From a virus, in IMG/VR virus record IMGVR_UViG_3300025767_000166, positions 1 through 20,450 of that record: a stretch of DNA of 20,450 bases. One strand, written 5' to 3'. The position numbers were made by a program, and so were the translations under genes. Under the pieces are notes generated by a model. That model was not told the DNA's origin. It searched no databases and worked only from the letters and a program-made list of their open reading frames with translations. Each line of letters starts with the position of its first letter. Position 1 is the stretch's first letter. This document shows positions 1 to 6,398 of the stretch, piece by piece.

Positions 1-659
1 TCTGCTGATGGATTTAACCAACCTTCTAATACACCTTTCAATTCATCATAAGATAACTCAGAATAGATATCGGTAATGTTAGTCTGTCCTTCCAATAATC
101 GAGTAACTTGCGCCGTATCATCAGTAATAGGAGTTTGGCCTGGCTTTACTCTAATTGTAGTTACAGGGTAAGAAGTTCCTGCATCTTCAGCTGATACATA
201 CTCAATAGTGATATCTCTACCAGTTGTTGGGTCAGTAATATCACCATAATCAGGGTCTGCAATGTAACCTAAGATTTCTTGGTATACAGTTTTACCGAAT
301 CCCCAAAATTTGATTCCTTCACCTTCTTCACCTCTAACTAATACAGGTACAAAAGTACGGAGTTTTGGCTCCATCTTCTTTGCTGCTTTCCAATCTTCTT
401 TATCACCCATACGCTTCAATTTATCAGCGAATTCTACGATTGGGTCAGGACGCCCGAACGATGATGGAGATAAGTAAGTTTTGTTGTTGATGTTGTAGTG
501 AAAATACAATTCGATGAATGGATTCTCTTTGTTGAATAGGTAAGGTACGATTCGTACTTGATGTTTACCAGGAGTTGGTTTCCAAAGGTTACTTTTTGAA
601 TTACCAGTGTTTTGTAGTTTGTTCAGTCTACCTCTGATTGCGCTCAAATCTAGTGCCAT
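1..659 (-). CDS. gp32-like single-stranded DNA-binding protein (3' end outside window)
   Basis: This is the first 219 residues of a T4 gp32-like protein, which would coat single-stranded DNA during replication and recombination. The ATG at 659 opens a frame that runs off the window, so the acidic C-terminal tail is not seen. The order follows the gp32 OB-fold core: a basic N-terminus (MALDLSAIRGRLNKL), a WKPTPGKHQVRIVPY strand aligned with the T4 NGQAVIRFLPS region, an IELYFHYNI strand, the KFWGFGKTVYQEILGYI helix region, then a DPTTGRDITIEY strand pair. T4 gp32 holds a zinc ion with Cys residues between the second strand and the next helix; here that stretch (residues 61-75) reads TYLSPSSFGRPDPIV, and there is no Cys in all 219 residues. 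Two host-type promoters and one late-type motif lie upstream, which fits expression both early and late. The family call is by recognised pattern, not by search. Confidence 0.85.
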   Translation of the reverse strand, partial: MALDLSAIRGRLNKLQNTGNSKSNLWKPTPGKHQVRIVPYLFNKENPFIELYFHYNINNKTYLSPSSFGRPDPIVEFADKLKRMGDKEDWKAAKKMEPKLRTFVPVLVRGEEGEGIKFWGFGKTVYQEILGYIADPDYGDITDPTTGRDITIEYVSAEDAGTSYPVTTIRVKPGQTPITDDTAQVTRLLEGQTNITDIYSELSYDELKGVLEGWLNPSA

Positions 660-723
660 AATTGTTTAAATTTTAAAGTTTTATAATTTAATGGTTTTAT
701 TTTAGTGTGTTTCCTACACCATG

Positions 724-733
724 TATAAATATC
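724..733 (-). promoter_or_regulatory. late-type promoter motif before the gp32-like gene
   Basis: The sense (minus) strand reads GATATTTATA, ending 64 bp before the ATG at 659. It belongs to the set of near-identical motifs found in the intergenic gaps of this window. No TTTG element lies 20 bp upstream, unlike the host-type promoters. Confidence 0.55.
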
Positions 734-896
734 AAGAAACCTGCTTTTTAGATGGTCTCTCTCCATTTGTTGATACAAATATACGAAAACTTTTCCATAT
801 ATCCAAACTCTTTTTTACTTTTTTTTCATCGGGTGGAAATCTACTGAAATTACCCATTCCATCGTAGTCTAAATTGCTTGGATTCATCTCTCTCAT
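732..896 (-). CDS. possible small protein, 54 aa
   Basis: An ATG at 896 opens 54 codons (MREMNPSNLDYDGMGNFSRF at the start, ending RPSKKQVS). I recognise no family. The product would be basic and polar, with no signal peptide or membrane segment. In its favour, the start lies about 10 nt after the expected transcription start of the promoter at 911-942, so it would be the first ORF on a short-leader transcript. Against it, a second promoter (776-807) lies inside the ORF. The open frame extends upstream to 941, across the first promoter, and both promoter boxes read FRIFV in this frame, so part of the open frame may simply reflect the duplicated promoter. It may also be untranslated leader. 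Confidence 0.33.
   Translation of the reverse strand: MREMNPSNLDYDGMGNFSRFPPDEKKVKKSLDIWKSFRIFVSTNGERPSKKQVS
776..807 (-). promoter_or_regulatory. Bacteroidota-type vegetative promoter P2 upstream of the gp32-like gene
   Basis: The sense strand has TTTG (807-804), a 20-bp spacer, then TATATTTG (783-776), matching the Bacteroidota -33 TTTG and -7 TAnnTTTG consensus with typical spacing. Expected initiation is near 771, giving a leader of about 110 nt to the gp32-like ATG. Sequence around the box and start (766-789) is nearly repeated at 900-924. Confidence 0.7.
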
Positions 897-910
897 ATTT
901 TTGTTGAACA

Positions 911-942
911 CAAATATACGAAAAATAATTGATATAAACAAA
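911..942 (-). promoter_or_regulatory. Bacteroidota-type vegetative promoter P1, directly after a terminator
   Basis: The sense strand has TTTG (942-939), a 20-bp spacer, then TATATTTG (918-911). Expected initiation is near 906. The TTTG box lies in the 3' flank of the terminator that ends the endolysin operon, so the site both separates it from the upstream late unit and starts a new unit toward the gp32-like gene. The box and start region resemble those of the promoter at 776-807. Confidence 0.7.
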
Positions 943-969
943 CAAAGGAGGAAATTTCTTTCCCCCTTT
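937..969 (-). terminator. intrinsic terminator after the 76-aa gene
   Basis: In the minus-strand RNA an 11-bp stem (969-959 with 954-944) closes on a GAAA tetraloop and is followed by UUUGUUUGUUU. One position is a G-U pair in this RNA but an A-C mismatch in the opposite strand, so the hairpin is built for minus-strand transcripts. It begins 5 bases after the stop codon at 974. Confidence 0.75.
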
Positions 970-973
970 GCGT

Positions 974-1204
974 TTATTTTAAAATTAAAGTGTATTCATC
1001 TGAGTTGATTTGGATTTCACAAATATGATTCATATGATTGAGTACATATTGAAGATTTCCATCTATATCGGGCTCTTCATATTCCCCACCCCTCAAAACT
1101 CTCGTTATATCAGATGGTTCAATGATTTGTTTGGTTTCCTGATTTTGGTACACAATGTGCTCAGGTTCACCAACCTTACCTTTATTTACAACTCTTACTA
1201 TCAC
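974..1204 (-). CDS. small protein of unknown function, 76 aa
   Basis: The last gene of the endolysin operon. The start is a GTG at 1204, one base after the endolysin stop codon (1206-1208), with AAGG overlapping the start. The product begins MIVRVVNKGKVGEPEHIVYQ and is rich in acidic residues in the middle (GGEYEEPDIDGN, about residues 40-51). It has no hydrophobic segment, so it is unlikely to be a holin despite its place next to an endolysin. I recognise no family. A role in lysis or virion maturation is only suggested by position. A terminator follows at once. Confidence 0.6.
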   Translation of the reverse strand: MIVRVVNKGKVGEPEHIVYQNQETKQIIEPSDITRVLRGGEYEEPDIDGNLQYVLNHMNHICEIQINSDEYTLILK

Positions 1205-1205
1205 C

Positions 1206-2129
1206 TTATAGAGATACTAACATATCCAACAACTCTTGTTGTGGGAACATATCGAATTTATCTTTTCTAGTGTTAGTGTGAGTCCATACACCTTTTACTC
1301 TACCATAGTATGCATCTTCGTTAAATTCAAATGCATCTGCACCTTTCTCTTTAACCAATGCAGGTAGACCAGCTGAGATATCAATGTTATCTCTTTCAGC
1401 GATGAATCTTAACCACTTTTCTAATGCTTCGATTTGTTTGTTTGAATATCTATGCCAAGTAGAGTGTCCTCTAAATGGTTTATCCAATGTTACGATTTGC
1501 GATTCTTCAACAGTTGTACCAGCGTAAGTTTTACCATCTTTCACATATCCAAAGTTACATACCTCCATACCAATAGAGTTTACGTGCATCTTTTGTGAAC
1601 CATTCTTACCTAAGTGATATCCCCAGTTTCCAGCAGGGAATGCTTGAACTACTTCACCATCGTATTTTTCATCGTTTCCTTTTACTGATGGTCCTCCCAT
1701 TACGAATTCCGTAGAGATTGCACCATTCTTATCAGCATCCCATTGTTTGATACAATTGTATGGATTGTGCCATCCAGCAGTATGGTGGATAAATACCCAC
1801 TCTGCATTGATAGGTCCTTTTTTGTATTCATCTTCTGGCATGAAGAATTCTACGATATCTAATCCGTTATCAGTTGTGTATTTGTTTTTAGTGTAAGTAC
1901 CTTTAGCATCTTCAGCTTTTGCTGTACCTCCACCATTATCAGTATCCAACAATTCCATTTTGGCGAGTGTACCTCTACCAACTAAACCATCCGCATCTAA
2001 ACCATTTGCGGCTTGCCATTTCTTTACTGCTTCAGCAGTACCTTTTCCAAAGATACCATCGGCAGGAACACCAACGATTTCTTGTACATCTTTTACGAGT
2101 TCTCCTCTAGAACCAACTTTTAGTAGCAT
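1206..2129 (-). CDS. endolysin: peptidoglycan-binding domain plus N-acetylmuramoyl-L-alanine amidase
   Basis: A 307-aa cell-wall hydrolase that would cut the amide bond between muramic acid and the stem peptide to free progeny. Residues 2-58 form a peptidoglycan-binding domain of the PGBD_1 type (repeated DGxxGxGTxxAV/LxK pattern, as in ADGIFGKGTAEAVKKWQ). A Gly/Lys/Thr-rich linker leads to a zinc amidase_2/PGRP-type domain from about residue 107: VFIHHTAGW gives the first zinc histidine (115/116), NSIGMEVCNFG the conserved central strand, FRGHSTWHRYS a further conserved stretch, and VWTHTN (His 284) with KDKFDMFP (Asp 293) the C-terminal ligand region. No signal peptide or holin is visible, so export would need a holin encoded elsewhere. 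It lies between a 135-aa gene (1 base away) and a 76-aa gene (1 base away). It could instead act as a virion-associated lysin, given that it sits among structural genes. Confidence 0.9.
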   Translation of the reverse strand: MLLKVGSRGELVKDVQEIVGVPADGIFGKGTAEAVKKWQAANGLDADGLVGRGTLAKMELLDTDNGGGTAKAEDAKGTYTKNKYTTDNGLDIVEFFMPEDEYKKGPINAEWVFIHHTAGWHNPYNCIKQWDADKNGAISTEFVMGGPSVKGNDEKYDGEVVQAFPAGNWGYHLGKNGSQKMHVNSIGMEVCNFGYVKDGKTYAGTTVEESQIVTLDKPFRGHSTWHRYSNKQIEALEKWLRFIAERDNIDISAGLPALVKEKGADAFEFNEDAYYGRVKGVWTHTNTRKDKFDMFPQQELLDMLVSL

Positions 2130-2130
2130 A

Positions 2131-2538
2131 TTATTTATTGTTTTGATTGAATTCTATAACCTCAAAGATACGAGTCTGAATTCTCTTCGTACCTTCTGTA
2201 TTTGTAAGTATTATTGAGTTTCTGAATTTTTGCCAATCAATCATAAAAGTTTTATCCAATACTCCACCATTCTCTTCTCTCACCAATTGATTTAGAGCAT
2301 TAATAGTGTAAAGAGTATTCGATTCTTTCTTTCTATGTATTAGGATTGTATCTTCTAAAGGTTGGGGAGGTCTGAATTCAGTATTGATATTGTAAGTGAT
2401 AAACAATTCATCCAAATTTGATTTATTCTGAAGAATATAGATGTAGTTGTACACAATTACATAAGTCTCTCTAATACCTTGTAACGTATCTTGTAACGCT
2501 TCTTTCGAAGTGAATGTACATAATAACTGTGTTTTCAT
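2131..2538 (-). CDS. conserved T4-like phage protein of unknown function, 135 aa
   Basis: First gene of the endolysin operon; its ATG at 2538 lies 36 bp after a late-type motif and its stop is 1 base before the endolysin ATG. The protein starts MKTQLLCTFTSKEALQDTL, has a predicted helical N-terminal part with the IRETYVIVYNYIYIL strand/helix, a HRKKESNTLYTINALNQLV stretch (about residues 68-86) and an IDWQKFRNSIILTNTEG segment (about 99-115). The pattern looks like a compact folded domain seen in other marine T4-like phages, but that is from memory and I assign no function. It has no signal peptide or membrane segment. Confidence 0.7.
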   Translation of the reverse strand: MKTQLLCTFTSKEALQDTLQGIRETYVIVYNYIYILQNKSNLDELFITYNINTEFRPPQPLEDTILIHRKKESNTLYTINALNQLVREENGGVLDKTFMIDWQKFRNSIILTNTEGTKRIQTRIFEVIEFNQNNK

Positions 2539-2574
2539 ATGATGTTTTTATCTTAGGGTGCTAGTTTTAACACT

Positions 2575-2584
2575 TATAAATATC
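2575..2584 (-). promoter_or_regulatory. late-type promoter motif before the endolysin operon
   Basis: The sense strand reads GATATTTATA in the 73-bp gap between the 698-aa and 135-aa genes, 36 bp before the ATG at 2538. Sequence and placement match the other late-type motifs. Confidence 0.6.
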
Positions 2585-2611
2585 AAATAATATTTTTGGG
2601 GTAAGATATTA

Positions 2612-4708
2612 TTAAGATTTGGAATCAAAACAATTCTGCATATCCTTACTCCAACCATATACTGAGTTTAATCTACCTAATATACCATTTTTAGAACGTT
2701 GTCTTTTTTCCATAATTGGAATTCGTTTACCCTTTTTAGTAATTGCATATACCAACTTCTTAGAACCAGTTACACCCCCACCTTTACCTTCAACTTCCTC
2801 TACCACACCAACTTCAAAGTTTGATATAAAATCATCTTCATCCTCGATGTTAGCACAATTTTTTAATTCATCAGGCCCAATTGGTACACCACCATTATTT
2901 ACCTCAAACATCCCATCGTATTTGAACACACCCTTATCAGCGTTAATAGCTGTAAAGTGTCCTTTTTCCCAAATATTCTGAGCTTCTAAGTAAGTACCCA
3001 ATCCAACTCGTCTACCATTAATATCAATCTGAGTTTGATTATCCAACTCATCAATCATTTGTTCTTGGATTTCAATGGTTTCTCTACGAATAGTATCAAT
3101 TTCCTCCAATACATCAGGTCCACCAAAGTTATTGTTCAAATCGTTAATTAACTTTTGGTCATTTTTTGGTAAAGAATCTTCGGATTTAGACCAACTATCA
3201 TCAGCACACCAATTTATATATGCTTCCACCATTTGTTCATCAGTAGGTTCACTTATACCTTCAGGCAAATAATCAGATACTCTTTTACGAGGTTCACTAT
3301 CTTTTGGAGGAAGTAGTAAGTTTGGATTTGAGAATCGTTTTTCAACTTGAGATTTCCAATACTTTTGAGGGTCAGCTCCAGCCGAAGCGTTTTTCATTAA
3401 ATTTACAGCCTGCGATGTTTGGATTGTATTACCCATACCTTCTCTCAAAAATTTAGCAGGTGATGAAGTTACATTATTTAACTTATCTTCAGTTTGTTTG
3501 ACTCTATTTGAGTATTCTTTTCTTGTATTCTTTATAGTTTGAGCTTGCTCTGGTGTTAGTTTCTTATCGGAAACCAATCCATCAATATTTTTTTCACTTT
3601 GTTCAATCTCAGCTACAAAACTAGATTGTGCAATTAATGCCGCTGTAGAATCTTTATCCGAATGGAATAATATAGTAGCTACACCAGTTAAATTATTAAT
3701 TATAACAGTACCAGTATCAGATGGATTTTCACCACCACCAGAAGTTGCAACTAATTCTAATGCCTCATCTTTTGAAATAGAATTTCCATTTTGGTCAACA
3801 ATACCATTGGTAGATTCAACCACACCTGCCATTGCTTTTAATCCCTTAGAATCACCAAAGAAATTTAAGGATTTGGTATTTACCCATTGTAATTTTTCGT
3901 TTGCTATTTTAACCTTTTCAGCCTTTCTTTTAGCAGAACGAATAGCTATCAATCGCTTTGAGATTAACTCATTACTCTCACCACCACTTTCATATGGTTT
4001 GGTATCATTAGCGTTAATTCTACCTGGTCTATTTTTTGATTTATTGTTTTGTTGTGCTAATTCACCACCAGCTTCTAACTCTTTAATATGATTATAAGCA
4101 TCTTCTTCACTTGCCATAGGATTATCTAAAAAGTATTCAGAAACTTTACTACTCATAATCTCATTGTACATAGAACCAGCATTACCAGGAGCTGCTCCTT
4201 TTTTATACCCACCTTTGATAAAATTATTTTGAGTTTTTAGATTATCTTTAGATATCTTATCTATTTTTTGGGTATTATCTGTTGTAGACGTATCCGTTTT
4301 TAAATCTGGAGCATCATACCCACTATCTTTTGAAAATATATTTGCGGTTGGTTCGCCATCACCACCATCATCTGAACGAATCGGAAGATATTTACCTGTT
4401 TCAGATTTTTTAAACTTTTCACCACTAAACCCATCTGGATTAGATTGCCAGTTTGAATAATCACCAGCTCTTACATACATCGGTGGTTGTCCACCAATAC
4501 CTTTGTATTTAGAATCCTCATCTGAATTTTCTTCTACTTCAAAAAGATTTTGAAATAATTCACTTTTGATTTCACTCAACTCCATCTCATCCAATACCTC
4601 AGATAAGATATCAATATGAGCAGGATTATCAAAGTTTATGATACCTTCATTGGTTCTATACGAAACCTCCGTTATTAAATCGCTTATAAATTGTTCAAAG
4701 TTTGCCAT
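2612..4708 (-). CDS. large protein of unknown function, 698 aa, probably virion-associated
   Basis: I chose the ATG at 4708 (MANFEQFISDLITEVSYRT) over the longer frame from 4765, because a late-type motif sits at 4730-4739 and an upstream start would leave no leader. The N-terminus (residues 1-57) is a short helical module (FISDLITEV, then HIDILSEVLDEMELSEIKSEL). Next comes a long polar, Gly/Asp/Asn/Lys-rich region without Cys (RAGDYSNWQSNPDG near residue 80). The middle (about residues 235-420) is Lys/Glu-rich and probably helical. The C-terminal part looks like a compact domain with an AITKKGKRIPIMEKRQRSKNG stretch and a GRLNSVYGWSKDM segment. No signal peptide, no membrane segment and no family I know. 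It begins a late unit, so a structural or injected protein is the simplest idea. It overlaps no other gene except within the motif region. Confidence 0.75.
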   Translation of the reverse strand: MANFEQFISDLITEVSYRTNEGIINFDNPAHIDILSEVLDEMELSEIKSELFQNLFEVEENSDEDSKYKGIGGQPPMYVRAGDYSNWQSNPDGFSGEKFKKSETGKYLPIRSDDGGDGEPTANIFSKDSGYDAPDLKTDTSTTDNTQKIDKISKDNLKTQNNFIKGGYKKGAAPGNAGSMYNEIMSSKVSEYFLDNPMASEEDAYNHIKELEAGGELAQQNNKSKNRPGRINANDTKPYESGGESNELISKRLIAIRSAKRKAEKVKIANEKLQWVNTKSLNFFGDSKGLKAMAGVVESTNGIVDQNGNSISKDEALELVATSGGGENPSDTGTVIINNLTGVATILFHSDKDSTAALIAQSSFVAEIEQSEKNIDGLVSDKKLTPEQAQTIKNTRKEYSNRVKQTEDKLNNVTSSPAKFLREGMGNTIQTSQAVNLMKNASAGADPQKYWKSQVEKRFSNPNLLLPPKDSEPRKRVSDYLPEGISEPTDEQMVEAYINWCADDSWSKSEDSLPKNDQKLINDLNNNFGGPDVLEEIDTIRRETIEIQEQMIDELDNQTQIDINGRRVGLGTYLEAQNIWEKGHFTAINADKGVFKYDGMFEVNNGGVPIGPDELKNCANIEDEDDFISNFEVGVVEEVEGKGGGVTGSKKLVYAITKKGKRIPIMEKRQRSKNGILGRLNSVYGWSKDMQNCFDSKS

Positions 4709-4729
4709 AAGTAAATTATTCCTATATCC

Positions 4730-4739
4730 TATAAATATT
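4730..4739 (-). promoter_or_regulatory. late-type promoter motif before the 698-aa gene
   Basis: The sense strand reads AATATTTATA, overlapping the stop codon of the polymerase-like gene by two bases and ending 21 bp before the ATG at 4708. This placement is the main reason for choosing 4708 as the start. Confidence 0.6.
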
Positions 4740-6006
4740 AAAGTTTTCCATAATCCGTTCCCCAATCAGCGCTTATAGGAAATCCAAAGGATTCTATAAT
4801 TTCTTTTAATTTTTTAGCATGTTCTTTAGGGGTATCTAACGGAAATGAAAATAAGAATGAATCATAAGTGTATAAAGTCAACTCGATTTCGGTTTGTTTC
4901 AAAAACTCCATCACTTTCTTCATTACCCCCATATTCAACTCAGTTTCAGTCGCTTGTAGTAAATAGTTAAATACCTTTTGAGGGTTCGCTCCTTCTATAC
5001 TACTCAGAGGGATTCTCCTATGTTGTGTTTGAAGATATCCCACTTCAGTACTCTTACTCCATAATTTATCAATAAACTCTCTAACACCCTTATAATAAGG
5101 TATTTCATCGAACTCCTCAGGTATACCCCCATATAGTAGTTGAAAGGTAATTCCCTTTGATTCATCGTATGGAACTCCGTATTGGTCCGCTAACCATTGG
5201 TGTACGGATGTTTTCGGTAATTCATAATCAATCAACTTCCCAATAATTCGAGGGTGATATGCATCGTAATCCATTTGTAGGAAGATACTATTCTCCTTTG
5301 GTACAAACACTTCTCTCGTTCCATCTTTTTTGTTCAAAGCCGAAAAGTTAATTCCACCAAATCGGTTGGATGGGCGGGAGGTAATGGTGTATGGATTGTA
5401 TTCGGTGTATAGGATGTTATCGGATAGGTGTTTTGTGGCTTGAGGCCATCTATCAAGAAATTTTTCCTCTTCGACCCGAACCCCAAAACGTTCTATATCT
5501 GAGAGAAGGGGAATCATCGTATTATCAATCCAAGAAGGAGATGGAGTAGGTAATGAGAATGAATCAACAAAAGATGTAAGATATTCACTCCACTTCATTA
5601 AAGGTGCAATCTTTCCTAAATTCTCTCTAATACCCAAACGAGTATAATGTGTGATGAAAGGTTGTTCTTCGGGCTTATAACCCAACATACGATTCTCATT
5701 AAAGAAGGTGTAGTTGGATATATCAAATAAATTTTGTATCTTTGTACCCATTTGTAATAAACCTTTCTTATTCCATACCCACTTTGGTTGTGTGGAGGTT
5801 GAGAGGTCTAAATGTTGGGATTTCCCATCAATATGGTTATATATGAGTATAAAGTTAGTATTTCCTATCACAACAAATAAGAACGAAAGTTCGTTATTCA
5901 TTGGATGCTTCTCCAAATCACTCCAAACAGGAATGATGGTGGATGGCTCAGATTCCCATCTTTTTAGGAATTCTTCTTTCTCTTTTGTGGACTCTACTAC
6001 AATCAT
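4738..6006 (-). CDS. compact family-A DNA-polymerase-like protein, 422 aa
   Basis: The C-terminal half carries the ordered core motifs of DNA polymerase I. TSRPSNRFGGINFSALNKKD leads to REVFVP (about 209-236; Pol I TGRLSS..NLQNIP..R.AFVP). Motif A is QMDYDAYHPRIIGKL with Asp246. SVHQWLADQYGVP follows (267-279). Motif B/O-helix is KGITFQLLYGG with Lys284, Phe288 and Tyr292. QATETELNMGVMKKVM (351-366) fits the AER.A.NTPIQG.AAD helix region. Motif C is YTYDSFLFSFP with Asp382. Both catalytic aspartates are kept, but the position of the Pol I steric-gate Glu710 is His251, Arg754 is Tyr280, and HDE is Tyr-Asp-Ser. The N-terminal 100 residues, with SDLE at 29-32 and a hydrophobic strand, may be a worn 3'-5' exonuclease domain (weak). 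No 5'-3' nuclease is present. It has its own host-type promoter and would be translated from an almost leaderless mRNA. Active enzyme versus divergent relic cannot be decided here. Confidence 0.82.
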   Translation of the reverse strand: MIVVESTKEKEEFLKRWESEPSTIIPVWSDLEKHPMNNELSFLFVVIGNTNFILIYNHIDGKSQHLDLSTSTQPKWVWNKKGLLQMGTKIQNLFDISNYTFFNENRMLGYKPEEQPFITHYTRLGIRENLGKIAPLMKWSEYLTSFVDSFSLPTPSPSWIDNTMIPLLSDIERFGVRVEEEKFLDRWPQATKHLSDNILYTEYNPYTITSRPSNRFGGINFSALNKKDGTREVFVPKENSIFLQMDYDAYHPRIIGKLIDYELPKTSVHQWLADQYGVPYDESKGITFQLLYGGIPEEFDEIPYYKGVREFIDKLWSKSTEVGYLQTQHRRIPLSSIEGANPQKVFNYLLQATETELNMGVMKKVMEFLKQTEIELTLYTYDSFLFSFPLDTPKEHAKKLKEIIESFGFPISADWGTDYGKL

Positions 6007-6010
6007 CCTA

Positions 6011-6042
6011 CAAATATAAGAAAAAGATTTGGATTATCCAAA
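6011..6042 (-). promoter_or_regulatory. Bacteroidota-type vegetative promoter of the polymerase-like gene
   Basis: The sense strand has TTTG (6042-6039), a 20-bp spacer, then TATATTTG (6018-6011). It fills almost the whole 36-bp gap between the genes. The expected start is near 6006, which is the A of the ATG, so the mRNA would be leaderless or nearly so. Confidence 0.7.
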
Positions 6043-6396
6043 TTATTTTTGATGAAATTGTAAAAGGTTTGGTAGATAAAGTGAAAGTTTAGGAATATCA
6101 ACAGATGCGATTCGAATTGATGCCGAATTTGATTTCTTAACATCCATAGGTTCTCCTTTGATTCGCCAATCCATTACAGCTATACTATAAAATGGAGTAT
6201 CTTCGATTTTAATAAATGAATTTTTACTAATTTCATATATAGGTGATGATATATCGTTTGATTTTTGGACAAAATATCTTACAATATATCCAGTAGTGTA
6301 ATCCAATTTAGTAGGAGATGGGATAACTACTCTTAACGTTGGTAGTTTGAATCGGTTACCATTTTCATTTATATCGTTATATCTATCAATACTCAT
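6043..6396 (-). CDS. small baseplate-region protein of unknown function, 117 aa
   Basis: Last gene of the tape-measure/baseplate operon; its ATG is 2 bases after the stop of the 768-aa hub candidate. The protein is mostly beta-prone: LPTLRVVIPSPTKLDYTTGY, then YIVRYFVQKSNDISSPIYEI, then a YSIAVMDWRIKGE segment and a C-terminal IPKLSLYLPNLLQF tail. No signal peptide, Cys cluster or membrane segment. Proteins of this shape occur next to hub genes in other T4-like marine phages as far as I remember, and a minor baseplate role follows from position, but I cannot name a T4 counterpart. Confidence 0.65.
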   Translation of the reverse strand: MSIDRYNDINENGNRFKLPTLRVVIPSPTKLDYTTGYIVRYFVQKSNDISSPIYEISKNSFIKIEDTPFYSIAVMDWRIKGEPMDVKKSNSASIRIASVDIPKLSLYLPNLLQFHQK

Positions 6397-6398
6397 TG

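Noticed and set aside
1010-1270. 86-codon plus-strand frame over the 76-aa gene and endolysin end
   Set aside because: Antisense to two adjoining minus-strand genes that share tight operon spacing and a correctly oriented terminator; no plus-strand promoter seen.
2586-2613. A/T-only inverted repeat (8-bp arms) after the 698-aa gene as a terminator
   Set aside because: The arms contain no G or C, the loop is 12 nt and no clean U run follows; too weak to call.
2619-4091. Plus-strand open frames opposite the 698-aa gene (for example 2619-2981 and 3807-4091)
   Set aside because: They are antisense shadows of a dense AT-rich minus-strand gene, with Ser/Pro/Phe-rich composition and no promoter or operon partner.
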